Position numbers and translations under genes: made by a program. Below are positions 43,601 to 53,802 of a stretch of DNA of 64,000 bases, in pieces. Where the stretch lies: the NCBI RefSeq assembly GCF_000002875.2, contig NC_009402.2, positions 183,501 to 247,500 of the forward strand, read 5' to 3'. This DNA comes from Leishmania infantum JPCM5. Lineage: Eukaryota; Euglenozoa; Kinetoplastea; Trypanosomatida; Trypanosomatidae. Within the stretch, counting starts at the first letter, position 1. Each line of letters opens with the position of its first letter. Under the pieces are notes generated by a model. That model was not told where the DNA came from. It did no database searches and saw nothing but the letters and a program-made list of their open reading frames with translations.

Positions 43601-43821
43601 AAATGTCACCGGAGTGGAGCGTGACACCGCTTTCGCAAGTTATTGCAAGCGGAAAAGAAGCACGCCTCTCCGTGCATCGCTCCTTTGCAGAGGATGAGGA
43701 GGGTGAAGGTGTTTTGTGTGGCATCAACTCGCTCTTTCCATTCCGATTCACAGTTGTTTTGAGGGGTGAGGGCGCAGAGCTGCTAGCTTACCGTACCCTT
43801 TACGTTGTCTGCACCGATTAG
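40624..43821 (+). CDS. Large ASH/MSP-like repeat protein, candidate axonemal component
   Basis: A 1065-residue protein built of repeated immunoglobulin-like ASH/MSP (ASPM, SPD-2, Hydin) modules. Repeating marks are VxFGTVxVGE..KVITLRNSG (about 165-195), FGACFYGERYWDEVSVVNKA, FDIGTIPLQTMRSVQVPVTN, LPPCNIGRSVFATTVLSNTSG, IEFGKVPIHHASIRSCKVHNTGDAPF and FDCTQKSESTRKGLSFHNVGSF. Each is followed by a PxxV/FxP strand such as VVFTPS, VVFAPSDAGVYSKRL or ISFAPLNP. Such proteins are mainly ciliary or centrosomal (hydin, CFAP74, CFAP221, DLEC1). The layout of the first 200 residues is closest in my reading to CFAP221/CFAP74-type central-pair proteins, but orthology is not established. Codon use is less GC-rich than in genes at either end. 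First gene of the plus-strand unit. Confidence 0.8.
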   Translation: MDFLSFDNGVIKNPFYRKDVVDGDGGYSTHRKWNRQPRDAINSATPAYTRDLLSEDKTPFQCNPAAVCFADYDVGIEHKIVVAFTNTATVPKTFRVMPILPRYANVVSVEYTVPPRISPGLSWNVTVKYRPCDVSDISTAIYVKTDEGYFAVPLTSSKKAFVFSVEPRSVSFGTVIVGEKRAKVITLRNSGAMPGTVIVGGDFKSLLEQKHTNPVDGKQMSCFRVSPQQYKIEIPSFSKSLIVLSFAPLNPTQINSEITFTEKNSSQLPHAISITGSSTNLPVFLTTGKLEFGACFYGERYWDEVSVVNKANIAAVAEFQVPPSLVGALAVSPSRVCVQSGEEYSVRVVFTPSKDLPKDFSSVIKCVVQNQILPLTLNVDGVLSHRAPCLPSTAFDIGTIPLQTMRSVQVPVTNESSVKQLVGFDNLPPWVVVTPEVLALVPFETASFTLKMEAPQEGRFSHRLKLINEFGDTQHISVSGQGARPPLALSARTLLLPPCNIGRSVFATTVLSNTSGKLVQFRFFVPRFFFKVSPNAGVLQPGESVVVAIFFHAPMEYEYVESPQPAAPPHRARPKKDVSIGFVSDAPPPQKQSMYDDWESGSEKELWSRHKQFRIQCCLNGLDDECCFIVVRCCAVRPSARIEEAEKAPSTLPTKQQKPTESDARRVSVKGFVVADRDENVAKSQSYKGEVFIEFGKVPIHHASIRSCKVHNTGDAPFMIRAPPLNPFSSFSILAVAFDEVPPHTEAEIHFSFHPDAYGKFNELIKVELAMPDDTVAFVFVNMQGTCSPTQLTITPAESVSQQDASSIVSVEHLAFDCTQKSESTRKGLSFHNVGSFSLEILITSYTEEGENAHNGSNAVLFDPSDILPFLVHPRAFTLQPNTKQIVDVVFAPSDAGVYSKRLSIAASGETRELALEGRSVSGGIYCFVPISDVKTGRSTAVSFEGGIGCQPDYPVSLSFAEEESKILILGNLLKGLSVEYSAQNWEQTRPLEMSPEWSVTPLSQVIASGKEARLSVHRSFAEDEEGEGVLCGINSLFPFRFTVVLRGEGAELLAYRTLYVVCTD

Positions 43822-44684
43822 CGTTGCCCGGCTCTACAAGTCTTTTATTAGCCGAGTGATGGTGTTGAGGTTGTTTGTAGCTGCCTCTGTGTTTCCTGCA
43901 CGCTCCCATACCGATGGACGCTAATATGCGTTGCTGATCTTGCATCCGAAATGGAATGTAAACATGTAGATAGAGATAGCGGTTACTTTTGTGTGTGCGT
44001 TTCATTTTTATTTTTATTTTTTCTTTTGCGCGGTCGCGTTTCTTTCCCGCTTGTGTGCAAAGAGAAAGAAAGCAATCAGAGCCTCCCAACTTCACCCTGA
44101 TATTTGAACTGTGATAACCTTGCAAGCCCCAAAGAGAAACAAAAAAGAGGGCAGCAGCTTCACCCGTGCAAGAGCACAAAAAAAAGGTCTGCAACAACGC
44201 CGGTAGTACAACGTTGCTCGGATGGTGCCTATTTCGCATTGTATGTGCTGGATGAGGCCAGCGGAGGTGGCGAAGCAGCATCACCTGCTTTGCTCCCTCG
44301 AAGTAGAAGAAAAAGCCGGCGACCTGTGGACAGGAAGGAAAATAAAGAAGCGATCGTCGCTACTTGTACTCGGAGAAGCGTTTCCCGATCCTGCCCACAT
44401 GACCTCAACATTCAACCTCGGCGTGTGCTTTTTTCGAGGGCTCATGACGAATCCTTGCTTGGTCTGCTCTACGTCTTCTCGAGGCTGCTTCAGCAAGTTT
44501 TCCCACTTCAAGTTTACGCTTGGTAGATCGCTGCGAATCCGTGCACTATTCAATCTCTCTCTGGTGCACCATGCCTTTTGTTTGTTTTTCGCTATTGTTG
44601 TTTGTGTGGCTGCACGTTGAGTGCGCTACTTCCGTACATTTGTCCATTCGGGATGCTTAAAAAGGGAGTCCAAAGCCGCGGAAT
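43822..44684. other. Spacer between ASH-repeat and ECH1-like genes
   Basis: Contains T-rich tracts near 44005-44030 and 44575-44610 usable for trans-splicing of the downstream gene, and A-runs near 44175. A short ATG-started frame near 44222-44620 has no protein-like features. Confidence 0.5.
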
Positions 44685-45656
44685 ATGAAGAGGTGCTGCC
44701 GGCTGCTTTCTGCGGTAGAGGCAGCGTCGCTCATACGCCGCGTTGGTCCCTTTGCAGTGCACCGTGGTGAGACCAAGGGCGTCATTGAAATTCTCTCCGG
44801 CGACCCCAATCACCCTGTGAAGAAGCTCAACCTTCTTGGCCTCGCCTATGCAGCCGCTCTCACAGAGCTTTCAGAGCTACTCTCTGAGGAGCTCAACGCT
44901 GAAGCCCGTGTCGCCATCTTCGCAGCACGTGACGGGTGCTCGTTTTCGGCTGGCATCGACTTGAAGGAACTCTCGGGAATGCGGCCGCCTTCTGGCAGTG
45001 GAGCCGCTGCCACTGCAGCAGCGTCGAGCGGCTCCAAAGCCCATGCAATGCTTCTTCAGAACCAGCACCGTGTGGTGCGCGCTTTCCAAGATGGAATATC
45101 TTCGCTGGCGCGGTGCCGCATTCCCATCATCGCCGCGATCGATGGCCATTGCATCGGTGGGGCTACATCGGTCGCTTCTTCATGCGACGTGCGTTACACC
45201 ACAACACGTGCAACCTTTTCTGTGAAGGAGGCAGCAGTGGGTCTCGCCGCGGACATTGGCGTGCTGCAGCGTCTTCCCGCCATTATTGGTGAGGGACGCA
45301 CGCGCGAGCTTGCCTTTACGTGCCGCGACTTCAGCGGTGTGGAGGCCAAAGCAATGGGCTTTGTCGAGGAAGTGTGTACAGATTATCCAGCGCTCCTCAC
45401 CCACGCGCGCAAGCGCGCAGCACAGATAGCTGCCAACTCGCCACTGGGAGTGCAGAACACAAAGTTGGTCCTGAATTGGGAACGGGAGCGCGCGGCCCAG
45501 ACGTCGCTCGAGTACCAAGCTGCCATCAACGCCTTTAGTCTGCACTGCAACGACATCCCAGAGGCAGCGCGTGCGTTTGCTGAGAAGCGAGCGCCCGTAT
45601 TCACTGATTACATGGTGAATCCCAGAGGAGGCCTGCCGCATTCAAGGCAATCGTGA
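44685..45656 (+). CDS. Enoyl-CoA hydratase/isomerase family, ECH1-like (dienoyl-CoA isomerase)
   Basis: A 323-residue crotonase-fold enzyme, closest in pattern to delta3,5-delta2,4-dienoyl-CoA isomerase (ECH1), used in oxidation of unsaturated fatty acids. Oxyanion-hole segments are FSAGIDLKEL (87-96) and AAIDGHCIGGATS (150-162). The run FSVKEAAVGLAADIGVLQRLP carries the two acidic residues equivalent to rat ECH1 Glu196 and Asp204 (here Glu182 and Asp190). The third ECH1 acid, Asp176, is Ser162 here, so the exact reaction is uncertain. The N terminus (MKRCCRLLSAVEAASLIRR) is a likely mitochondrial presequence. An Ala/Ser-rich insert at 103-118 is unusual. The C terminus HSRQS is not a standard SKL, so peroxisomal (glycosomal) import by PTS1 is unlikely. 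Confidence 0.85.
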   Translation: MKRCCRLLSAVEAASLIRRVGPFAVHRGETKGVIEILSGDPNHPVKKLNLLGLAYAAALTELSELLSEELNAEARVAIFAARDGCSFSAGIDLKELSGMRPPSGSGAAATAAASSGSKAHAMLLQNQHRVVRAFQDGISSLARCRIPIIAAIDGHCIGGATSVASSCDVRYTTTRATFSVKEAAVGLAADIGVLQRLPAIIGEGRTRELAFTCRDFSGVEAKAMGFVEEVCTDYPALLTHARKRAAQIAANSPLGVQNTKLVLNWERERAAQTSLEYQAAINAFSLHCNDIPEAARAFAEKRAPVFTDYMVNPRGGLPHSRQS

Positions 45657-48600
45657 CTGTAATGGCCGTAAGCAGTCCTCCTTGCGAGGGGGGTTTCCGC
45701 GTGTATGCGTGCCCCTGTTTCTTCTCCCACACACACGCGAGCGAACAGGAGGTTTTCTTCCATGCCTCCTCTCCTCTCTCCCCTCCATGCGACTTTTATC
45801 GCGCCTTTCATGTTTATCTATGTGTGTATTGTAGCAGAGTCTTACCCTGCTCGAATTCCGGTTTCCGTTCTTTGGTGTGGATGCTAGCGTTTCTTTTTTT
45901 TGTTTTGTTTTCGTTTTGTTGTGTTTGCTTGCTTGTCTGCCTTACTGTGTTGCTGTTTATGGTTTCGCATTGTGTGTGTGCGTCACTCCTCTGTGGTGAG
46001 CTCCTCTCATAACTTCTGCCGCCCCACCAGTTTACTCTCCGGCGGCACAGCAGCTGATGGGGTTCAGCGTCTTATTTCTTGCGCTCCCTTTCTCTTGGGC
46101 CCCTCACATCCTCTCCGAACGAAGTGGCACGCGAGAATGCGTCCCTCTGACTGCCAGATGTCGGGCCTACTACCCAAAGCAGCAGAAAAAAAAAGCAAAG
46201 AAAAACAGAATCATCGCTAGAACCGGATCCTTACACCGACAAGTGATCACGATGCAACGGAGGAGAGGGAGAGTACGGAATCGAGTGAAAGTCCTATGTG
46301 GTCTCGTGCTCCCTCCCTAGTTCTCCCAACCCAGAAATATTGTGCGCCGAAGAAGCATTTAAGCATTACCCTGTATTATTGTTTACCCCGCACCGCTATA
46401 TAAGTACTCAGCGGACTTTGACGCAATGGCTCCTCGCCGTTTCTCGTTGCTGCTGCTTACTCCTTCCCACCTACCCCCACGCCTCTCTTTCGGTGGTATC
46501 GGTGCCATACACCTTTTTTCGTTTCCGATGCCCTCGCCGGCTCTCATGACTCTCGCGCGCTCGCCCTTACCTCTTCCCCTCCCCGCCTCCCCCCTCTTCC
46601 CTTTTTGCCCTCACCGACTCCAACACGAAAACACACAAACACACATGCCTGCATGGAAACGCCGATGCATCACACACTCGATCGCAGATCTCCAGCAAAA
46701 CTAGCTCCGCATTCTCCCCTCTCTTAAGCAACGAAAAAAAGGAAATCGCGTCTCTCTCCAAAAGACCAAACAACAACAAAAAGTCCCTCGACAGCTGAAC
46801 AACCAAAAAAGAAGAGACGCGAAGCCTTCATCAGCCCCAAGCACGTATTACTAGTAGCTCACTGGTCTTTCTTTGTTGTCTCGTTGTGGTTGTGGTTGTT
46901 GTGTACCTTTGTGTGTGCGTGTGTCCCACGCCTCCCCTTTCCCCTCTCCTCTGTTATTTTTGTACTCGTGATCCCGTCTCTCTCCCTCACCCCTCAAACA
47001 TTATCGTGGTCCAGACGCGTTCACTCTTTCTTTTGGCTTTCACTTATTTGTCGCACCCAAGTATTTCCTACATACCCCCCCCTCTCTTTTCTGGCTTCGA
47101 CCACCTCTTTTGCTTTTGGTGTTGTTTTCCGTTTGTCGTCTTTCTCACTACACATCTCCCCTCTCCCCACGCCCTTCGCATCAGCTTGTTGCTGTTGTTG
47201 CTGCTGCTGCCCATCACCCACCCTTCTTTTAACCACTCCCTCTTTTCCCCAGCATTCTCCCCCCCCGTCTTCTCCTCGCTTCCCTACGAGCTTGCTCGGA
47301 GAAGAGTGAAGAAAGCAACAACGACAATCCCATATCTTTTTTTTTTGCTTTTCTTTCAGTTGTTTGCTTCTTGGGTTGGGATTCTACTGTTATCTACACC
47401 TCCCTCTACCTCCACTCCCCCCAGCTGCCTTCACACTTTTTTTGTTTCTTTCGGCCCTCCCCGCACACATCTAGCCCTTCCCTTTCCTTTCTGTGTGTGT
47501 GTGTGTGTTTGTGGGGTTGTGTTTCGCCCCCCCTCCCTCGTCGTTGTTATTGTTTGCTTTCTTCGCTCATCTTTCATCTGATTTGTGTGTGTGTGTGTAT
47601 GTGTGTGTAGGTGTTGACCGTTCCTTTATTTTTTGTTTGCTTGGCTTCCTTTTCTCCCTCCCCCTCCCCGACTTTTTGTTTGACACCCTCTCTCTTCCGT
47701 CTCATCTACCCAACCATATCTGCCTCTGTTTTTTTTTCCTTCTGCCGTTTTTGATTTTTGGTCCTGTTCTGCCACCTGTGCTCTCCTCATCCAACACACT
47801 CTTTCTCTCGCAGATTCTTGTGTGTGTGTACGTCTGCATCTTCCGTCTCTAGTGTTTGTCTGTGTGCCAAGGCGTTTCGGTCGTTTTCTTGTGCGTTTTT
47901 TTTTCTGCCTTGATTTTCTTTTGTTTGTGTTGTGTGCTCCCCGTTTTTTTTTAGGTCTTACGTGTTTACATTTCCCCTCCCCTTTTGTTGTTTTGTTTCC
48001 GGTTGTGTTGATTCCCTCGCCCCTCTCCATCTCTCTCGCGTGCTGTGTGTGTGTGTGTGTGTGTGTGTGGTCTCTCTGTCTTCTCAGGTTCTTTTTCTTG
48101 CTGTTGTTGTTTTCTCTGAGTCACCTTTGACTGTGCGTCATTTCTTTTTTTTATTGGTTCTTCTTTCTTCGTTGACCGACTGCCACTCCGAGAATCAGTC
48201 GTTTGTGTGTGTGTGTGTGTGTGCTTCTTCCTTCACTTCCTGTTTCGTAACTTTCTGTGTCAGTGTGTCTGTGTATTCGGACAGCAACGGAAACGAAGGG
48301 GATTGCCTGCAAGACGAAAAAAAACGAAAAGGAGAGAAAAGGATATCACCGTGGCGGCAGCACGTAGGAAAAAGAAGCAAAGTCGAGCAAGCAATAAAGG
48401 TAGTTGTTGAGTGAAACAAAAAAAAAACAGAAAGCATACACGTCGCGAAAACAACAAAACTGAACGAGAGGGGCCAGCGGCAATAGACAGAGAAAACGAA
48501 AAGGCACTTCAAAGCAGAGCAGGAGTGGCAGAAGAGTTGTGCGCGTGTTTGCTTATTTTTTTCGTGTGTGTGTGTGTGGGTGGGTGGGTGTATGTGAGAG

Positions 48601-50568
48601 AGTCCGATTCCCTCCACGAGAAATTCTCGCATCTCTCTGGCCCCTCTTCTGGTGGGCTCGCTGTGGTCTCCCTCCTCTTTCTGCGTAGAAACGCCTTCCC
48701 ACTCGCGTGTGGTTGCGTTTTACTTTGCTTGTCTTTCTGTCAATTTTTTTCCTCTGTCTTACCTTTTTTCAAAGACCAATAACGAAAAAAAATTCTCAAA
48801 AAGCCGGGAACGACTTTGTGTGTGAGTGCGTGCGTGAGTGTTCCTTTTTTTTTTTACTGGGTTCTCGTCGTTTTCTTGTTTCCGCTTTTTCTGTGTGTTT
48901 CTCTCTCTCTTGGTGTGTGAGTGGGTATCTTCTTTCGCAACGCTACTTCACCGCCTCCTCCCTCCTTCCTTGCACCCCCCCTGCCTCGCCCTCGCTGCCC
49001 ATCAGCGCGCGTGTCTCTGTGTCTGAGTGATTTTTCATCTCCCATTTTTTTCGCTAGTGCACTACCCATTTACGTGCAGTCGAAAAAAAAGCGGAGGACA
49101 GACCCAAAAGTGGCAGCGCTCGTGCTTCTCTGATTTTCTTTGTTACTGCTTATATCCATACAGACGTATTTCCAAAGAAGAAGATACACTCTTCCCCCCC
49201 CTCCGCTTCTTTTGGTACTTGCATTTCCGTCTTCCCTCTATTGTCGCTCTTCTTCGCGTGTCTGTGTGCCCGTGTGCGTGTGTTTGTTTCTGTTTGTCTT
49301 TGCGCCGCCATCCACCACCCCATATCCACCTCCGTTTGCCTGCTGTCTTTTTTTTTTCTGTCCCTACGGGCTCGCTTGTCTCCTTGTCTGTCCGAAGAAA
49401 AAAACACACGAAAAAGAAAGGAAACAGTGTCGTTGGACTGTGTGTGTGTATGTGCAGGTGATTCTCGCTGAGATTGCTTCTTACAGTCGCCTATCGGCTT
49501 GTGAACATCTCTGTTCGTTGTTGTTGTCCATTCTCTTCGCTCTTTCGTTTTTTTTTCGCCTTTTCGCGCCTGCTTTCGATTCCTCCTCCTCCCTTCCTTC
49601 CTTCCTTTGTGAACGTGTGGCAAAACAAGCAACGGTACAAGAAAACAACAACCAAAAGGAAGAAGGTGCGTATTCTCTTCTGTCTTGCCTCTTGCCTGGC
49701 TTGTGTGGATCTCTGACGCTCTGTGCCACCCCGTTTGTGCGATTCCCTCTTCTCTTTACTTATTTCGTTGCTTTATCTTCCCCTTCATTTTGTTGTTTGT
49801 TTGTCTTCTGTTATTTGCCTTCGCATCGGTGCTCTGTACGTTTCTAGTTGTTGTTGACCCCCCCCACCACCACCACCACCTCTCTCGTATTCCTTTTCTT
49901 CCCCCTTTCCGCTTTCTCCCTACCGCTACTCGTGCTAGTGTGGTGTACTCCCTTTTTTGTTCGCTTCTTTTTGTGCGTGATTGTGTGTGGCTTTCGCTCT
50001 TTTCTGTGTTCCCTGTTGTTGTTTTCGGTGGCCACCTACGTTCTCTCGCGTCTGCTGGAGCTTCTCCTGTAGGACACACAGGCAACCATACACGTTTACA
50101 GTATTACGAAGTACCCTGTGTGCCGCTGTCGCCCTCATCGTTGTTGTCTCGTGCTTTATTTTTCCGCCTCGTGCTCACGCTCTTTTGTTATTGTTGTTCT
50201 TTCTTGTTTTCCTTTGCTGTTCTTGGTTTTGTATTGCCTCTTCCAACGTAGAAACAAAACAAAAAAGGGGTGAGGAGGGGGCAACAAAAAAAAAGGCACC
50301 AAAGAAAAAAAGCAAAACACAGCAGATCATCCCGCCGCACTCGCGCCCACTCTCTCTGTTCTTTGGTGCTCCTCCCCCCGCCCCGCCCCGCCCTCCCACT
50401 TCCCTTTTTCGTTCTACCATTCTTCCGCTTTGTTATCTGCTGCAAGAGCAAGCAACAGAACGTACTTGTTATATAGATAGATAGATAGTTTGCGTCCCTC
50501 TCGCGCACGCGCACTCTTTCGATTCCTCGCGTTTATCTGCCCCGCTGGTCTCCTTCCATCTTTGCCTC

Positions 50569-50571
<3 letters not shown>

Positions 50572-50604
<33 letters not shown>
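50572..50604. repeat. (GT)n microsatellite
   Basis: About 33 bases of TG repeats, 45 bases upstream of the likely splice acceptor of the RNA-binding protein. Confidence 0.95.
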
Positions 50605-50606
<2 letters not shown>

Positions 50607-50624
50607 ATTTATTCGTTGGTTGAT

Positions 50625-50649
50625 TCCCTCTCGCTCTCTTTTTTTTTAG
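50625..50649 (+). promoter_or_regulatory. Inferred trans-splice acceptor of RNA-binding protein
   Basis: The tract CCCTCTCGCTCTC followed by a T-run ends in TAG at 50647-50649, 120 bases before the ATG at 50770. It is the strongest polypyrimidine-AG near this gene. Inferred from sequence only. Confidence 0.6.
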
Positions 50650-50769
50650 TTCTGTATCCGTCTTCGCCCTTTTCCTCTTCTACTGCAAACGTGGTCCACT
50701 CCCTTTCTGCTGGCAAGCAAGGGCACACCACCGCAGCACAGACAGAGAGGCCCAGTACATACAAAGGGA

Positions 50770-52035
50770 ATGGAGCGTGCGGCCACTCAAAGCCAGAGCA
50801 TCTACTCCAACGCTAACACCAGCAGCAGCAACGCTAACACCTACGGTAACACTGTCTCCTCCTACCTGTCCAACAACAGCCCGAACGCAGTCATGTACGG
50901 CGGTGGCAACAGCAGCAACGGTGGTGCACCTTCGTCCACCTCGGTCGCCACGGTGTACGCCTCTCCCACGCAAGCTTCGCCGAGTCAGGCGATCCGTCAG
51001 CAGGCGCAGGGATCCGCGCAGCAGAATATGAGCCAGTCGCAAACGAGCACCTCCTTCAACACCTACGGCGGCGGTGCGGCCAGCGGCTCCGGCAGTGGCT
51101 TCTTTTACTCCACTCCGTCGGCGCAGGCGCCGGGGGCGCAGCCCATGTACTCTGCCAACGCCTCCGCCGCGGCAATGTTCCCAATGCGTGGTGGATCCAC
51201 CTCCATGACGCCGGCGCAGCCCACCCCAACCCAGATGCTGACACCTCAGGCCAACGCTGCCGCCGCGGCGGCAGCGGCAGCGGTGTGGACCAGCGCTGCG
51301 GCAAACATCAACGCTGGCAGCAAGCTCTTCGTTGGCCAGGTGCCTGCAGTGTGCACTGAGGACCAGCTCCGCCCTCTGTTTGCGCAGTTCGGCACTCTGC
51401 TAGAGATCAAGATCATGCGGGAGCCGAACGGTCGTAGCAAGGGTAGCGCGTGGGTGCGCTACGAGCTGGAGGAATCTGCGCAGCGAGCCATCACTGCCCT
51501 CAACGAGAAGCATGTTGTGCCGCCACAAACGAACCCGCTTCGTGTTCAGTTTGCCGCACCCAGCACCAACCGCATCCCGCAGCCCCTATCGGCCCTTGGC
51601 TCCATCATGCCGCCTTCTGCAGTCATGCAGCCGCAGCCGCAGCCAAGCTACGCGACCGCAGCGACTTATGCCACCCCGCAGGGCTACGCCGGCGCCACCA
51701 CAGCGTACATGCAGGGACAGTACGCGACCTCGCCCAACCTGATGGCTGTTCGTGCCTCTCCACAGCAGCAGGCAGCGGTGCAGTCTGCGCCTGGCAAGAT
51801 CGAATACCTGCGCAGCAACCAGCCTGGCGGTCTTATCTACTCCACCGCCTCCCCGACCGCTGTTGATGCGATGCAGCAGCAGCAGCAGCAACAGCAGCAG
51901 TCGCCACAGCAGCAGCAAGTGGTGTACACAACCGGTGGCCAGATGCGCGCTGGTGTCATGTACACCCCGGATGCATTTGCCATGACGAACCAGATGGCTG
52001 CCGCGCCGCAGCAGCCGCATCAGTGGTGCAGCTAA
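50770..52035 (+). CDS. Single-RRM RNA-binding protein, Q/A-rich
   Basis: A 421-residue protein with one RRM at about 184-263. RNP2 is LFVGQV (186-191), RNP1 is KGSAWVRY (224-231) and the closing strand is NPLRVQFAAP. The aromatic positions of RNP1 are partly replaced (Trp/Tyr with Ala/Val), as in several kinetoplastid RRMs. The flanks are low complexity: Ser/Asn/Gly/Gln-rich 1-150, an Ala run before the RRM, Met/Gln/Ala-rich after it, and a polyQ tract (about 368-381) encoded by CAG/CAA. Such proteins control mRNA stability or translation, the main level of gene regulation in these organisms. The unusually long flanking spacers on both sides suggest long UTRs. No specific target can be named. 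Start ATG and stop TAA were verified. Confidence 0.92.
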   Translation: MERAATQSQSIYSNANTSSSNANTYGNTVSSYLSNNSPNAVMYGGGNSSNGGAPSSTSVATVYASPTQASPSQAIRQQAQGSAQQNMSQSQTSTSFNTYGGGAASGSGSGFFYSTPSAQAPGAQPMYSANASAAAMFPMRGGSTSMTPAQPTPTQMLTPQANAAAAAAAAAVWTSAAANINAGSKLFVGQVPAVCTEDQLRPLFAQFGTLLEIKIMREPNGRSKGSAWVRYELEESAQRAITALNEKHVVPPQTNPLRVQFAAPSTNRIPQPLSALGSIMPPSAVMQPQPQPSYATAATYATPQGYAGATTAYMQGQYATSPNLMAVRASPQQQAAVQSAPGKIEYLRSNQPGGLIYSTASPTAVDAMQQQQQQQQQSPQQQQVVYTTGGQMRAGVMYTPDAFAMTNQMAAAPQQPHQWCS

Positions 52036-52249
52036 ACCGAACCAACAATTTATGAGACCCTCCTGTTTTGGTTTTGCTTGCCCTTTTGTCTCATGGTTTG
52101 CCTCTTCTTCGTTACGGTGCACAGGATACATGCTGTATGTGTGAAGATACGTGTGTATGCATCCATATCTATGTACGGGTACGCTTTTATTTATTTTTGT
52201 TTTGAATCCAATGTGTTCCTTGCGTCTGTGATTCTGTCTATGTATGTGT

Positions 52250-52251
<2 letters not shown>

Positions 52252-52288
<37 letters not shown>
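52252..52288. repeat. (GT)n microsatellite in probable 3' UTR of the RRM protein
   Basis: About 37 bases of TG repeats, about 220 bases past the stop codon of the RNA-binding protein, so probably transcribed in its 3' UTR. Confidence 0.95.
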
Positions 52289-52289
<1 letters not shown>

Positions 52290-53802
52290 ACGAACGTGCT
52301 TGCTTTCACGTTATTTTGTTACTCTGTATTGTGCGTGTGCGTGTGAATGCGCGTGAGCTTGCCTGTCTCGTATGACCAATCTTCTCGGGTTTCCTTTGCA
52401 TGTTTTCTGCTCTTACTCTACTCTTGCCGTTCCTTCCTCTCTCTTCTTCACCATCTCCGATCGTCCTCCGTATAGCCACTTAGTATGCTTTGCTTGTGAG
52501 TGCGTGCAGGTGTGTCTTGGCCAGTGTAAGAGTTTCGGATACTGAGCGGTGAATATGCTTGCCGCGTGGTGTGCCCCATTTTCTTTCTTTGTGTGCGTGT
52601 GGTCTTGCGTCTTGTTCGCTTTCTTCACCATCTGTAACGCTGTACGTTACTTCTTTGTAAACGAAAAATCTTCCTTGATTCTCCTCCCTCCCTTTCTCTC
52701 GTTGTCTCTCTTTCGTGCGAATGTGACGCCCAATGTGTTCTGTCTTGGTTCTTTTTGATTTTTTGGTTCTGTGCGTGTGCGTGTGTCTATGTCCGTGTGT
52801 GTGTGTGTGTATAAGTATGTGTGCAAGTGTGTGTGTGTGTGTGTTTCTGCCTGTGCGTGTTTGTGCATGCGTGTGTTTATGTATGTGTGTGTTCGTATGC
52901 GTGTTTTCTTTTTGTGTGCATGTGTGTGTTTTTGTCTTTGTGTGTATATGTACGCCACCGTGTGTGGGAATACATTTCTGCGTGTGTCTCGCCCCTCGTA
53001 GTCTTCATCGGCCTCCGACGCTGCCCCTCACGCCCCTACACGGCTTCTTAGTGCCTTCACACTACGCCTCCTCTTTTCACGTTCACGTGCCCAGCTCTGC
53101 ATCCGAATCCAACATACAAGCACGCGCGCACACACATACACACATAAGGCACACAGAGATGCACTGTTAAGGAAAACGATGAAGGAAAACTGAAGTCTCA
53201 AGTGCCTCCTTGCTCGTTTCTTTTCGTCCTTTAGTTTTGATCTCCCTCATCTCTACGTTCGACATCTATGCTCCTTTTGCTCTACTGTGGCGAGTTCCTT
53301 TCTCCTCTTTGGTTCACTCTTCATCTCCCGTTTCTCTCTCGCTACCATCAGCCAAAGGCAAGTGCCTGCGTACATAGCGAAGAGGTTCATCGCCACCCCT
53401 CCTCCCTCTCTCCCCTCATCGCCCACGCGCGCCCTCTCTCTAGCGGCGTGTGGGAATGTATGCACACGTGTTGACATGTCTCGAAGTGCCGGTGGAGCTG
53501 TCTCTCCACTCCTCTTCCCCCTCTCCAGTCCCACACCTTCCTTTCTCTTTTCCTTCGTTTTTTAATCTCTTCGCTCCCCCTTTCCTCTTTTCTCCCCCCC
53601 CCCCCACCGCCACTTCCAATCCGCTCTCTCGCTTGAAAAGCGAGGGAGACCCCCCCCCCACACATACACACACACACACCTGCACACGCACGAGTACGGA
53701 TACTCATGTGCTTTCATACATGTATATATATATATATATATCTGCCTACTATATGTGCATGTATATGTGTGTGTATGTGTATGCATACATGTATATACAC
53801 AA

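Larger units (their letters stand above)
45657..50769. other. 5.1-kb pyrimidine-rich spacer
   Basis: The plus strand from about 46860 to 50650 is overwhelmingly C+T with T-runs, GT microsatellites (47494-47508, 48044-48069, 48203-48222) and occasional A-rich blocks. No protein-coding frame is believable, although biased frames up to about 235 codons occur (46886-47581, 49140-49847). It should contain the 3' UTR of the ECH1-like gene, a processing zone and the 5' region of the RNA-binding protein. An undetected small gene or ncRNA cannot be excluded. Confidence 0.6.

Noticed and set aside
46886..47581. 231-codon plus-strand frame with many hydrophobic residues
   Set aside because: Apparent membrane segments come from translating T/C-rich DNA; no conserved motif.
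49140..49847. 235-codon plus-strand frame
   Set aside because: Same compositional artefact of the pyrimidine-rich spacer.
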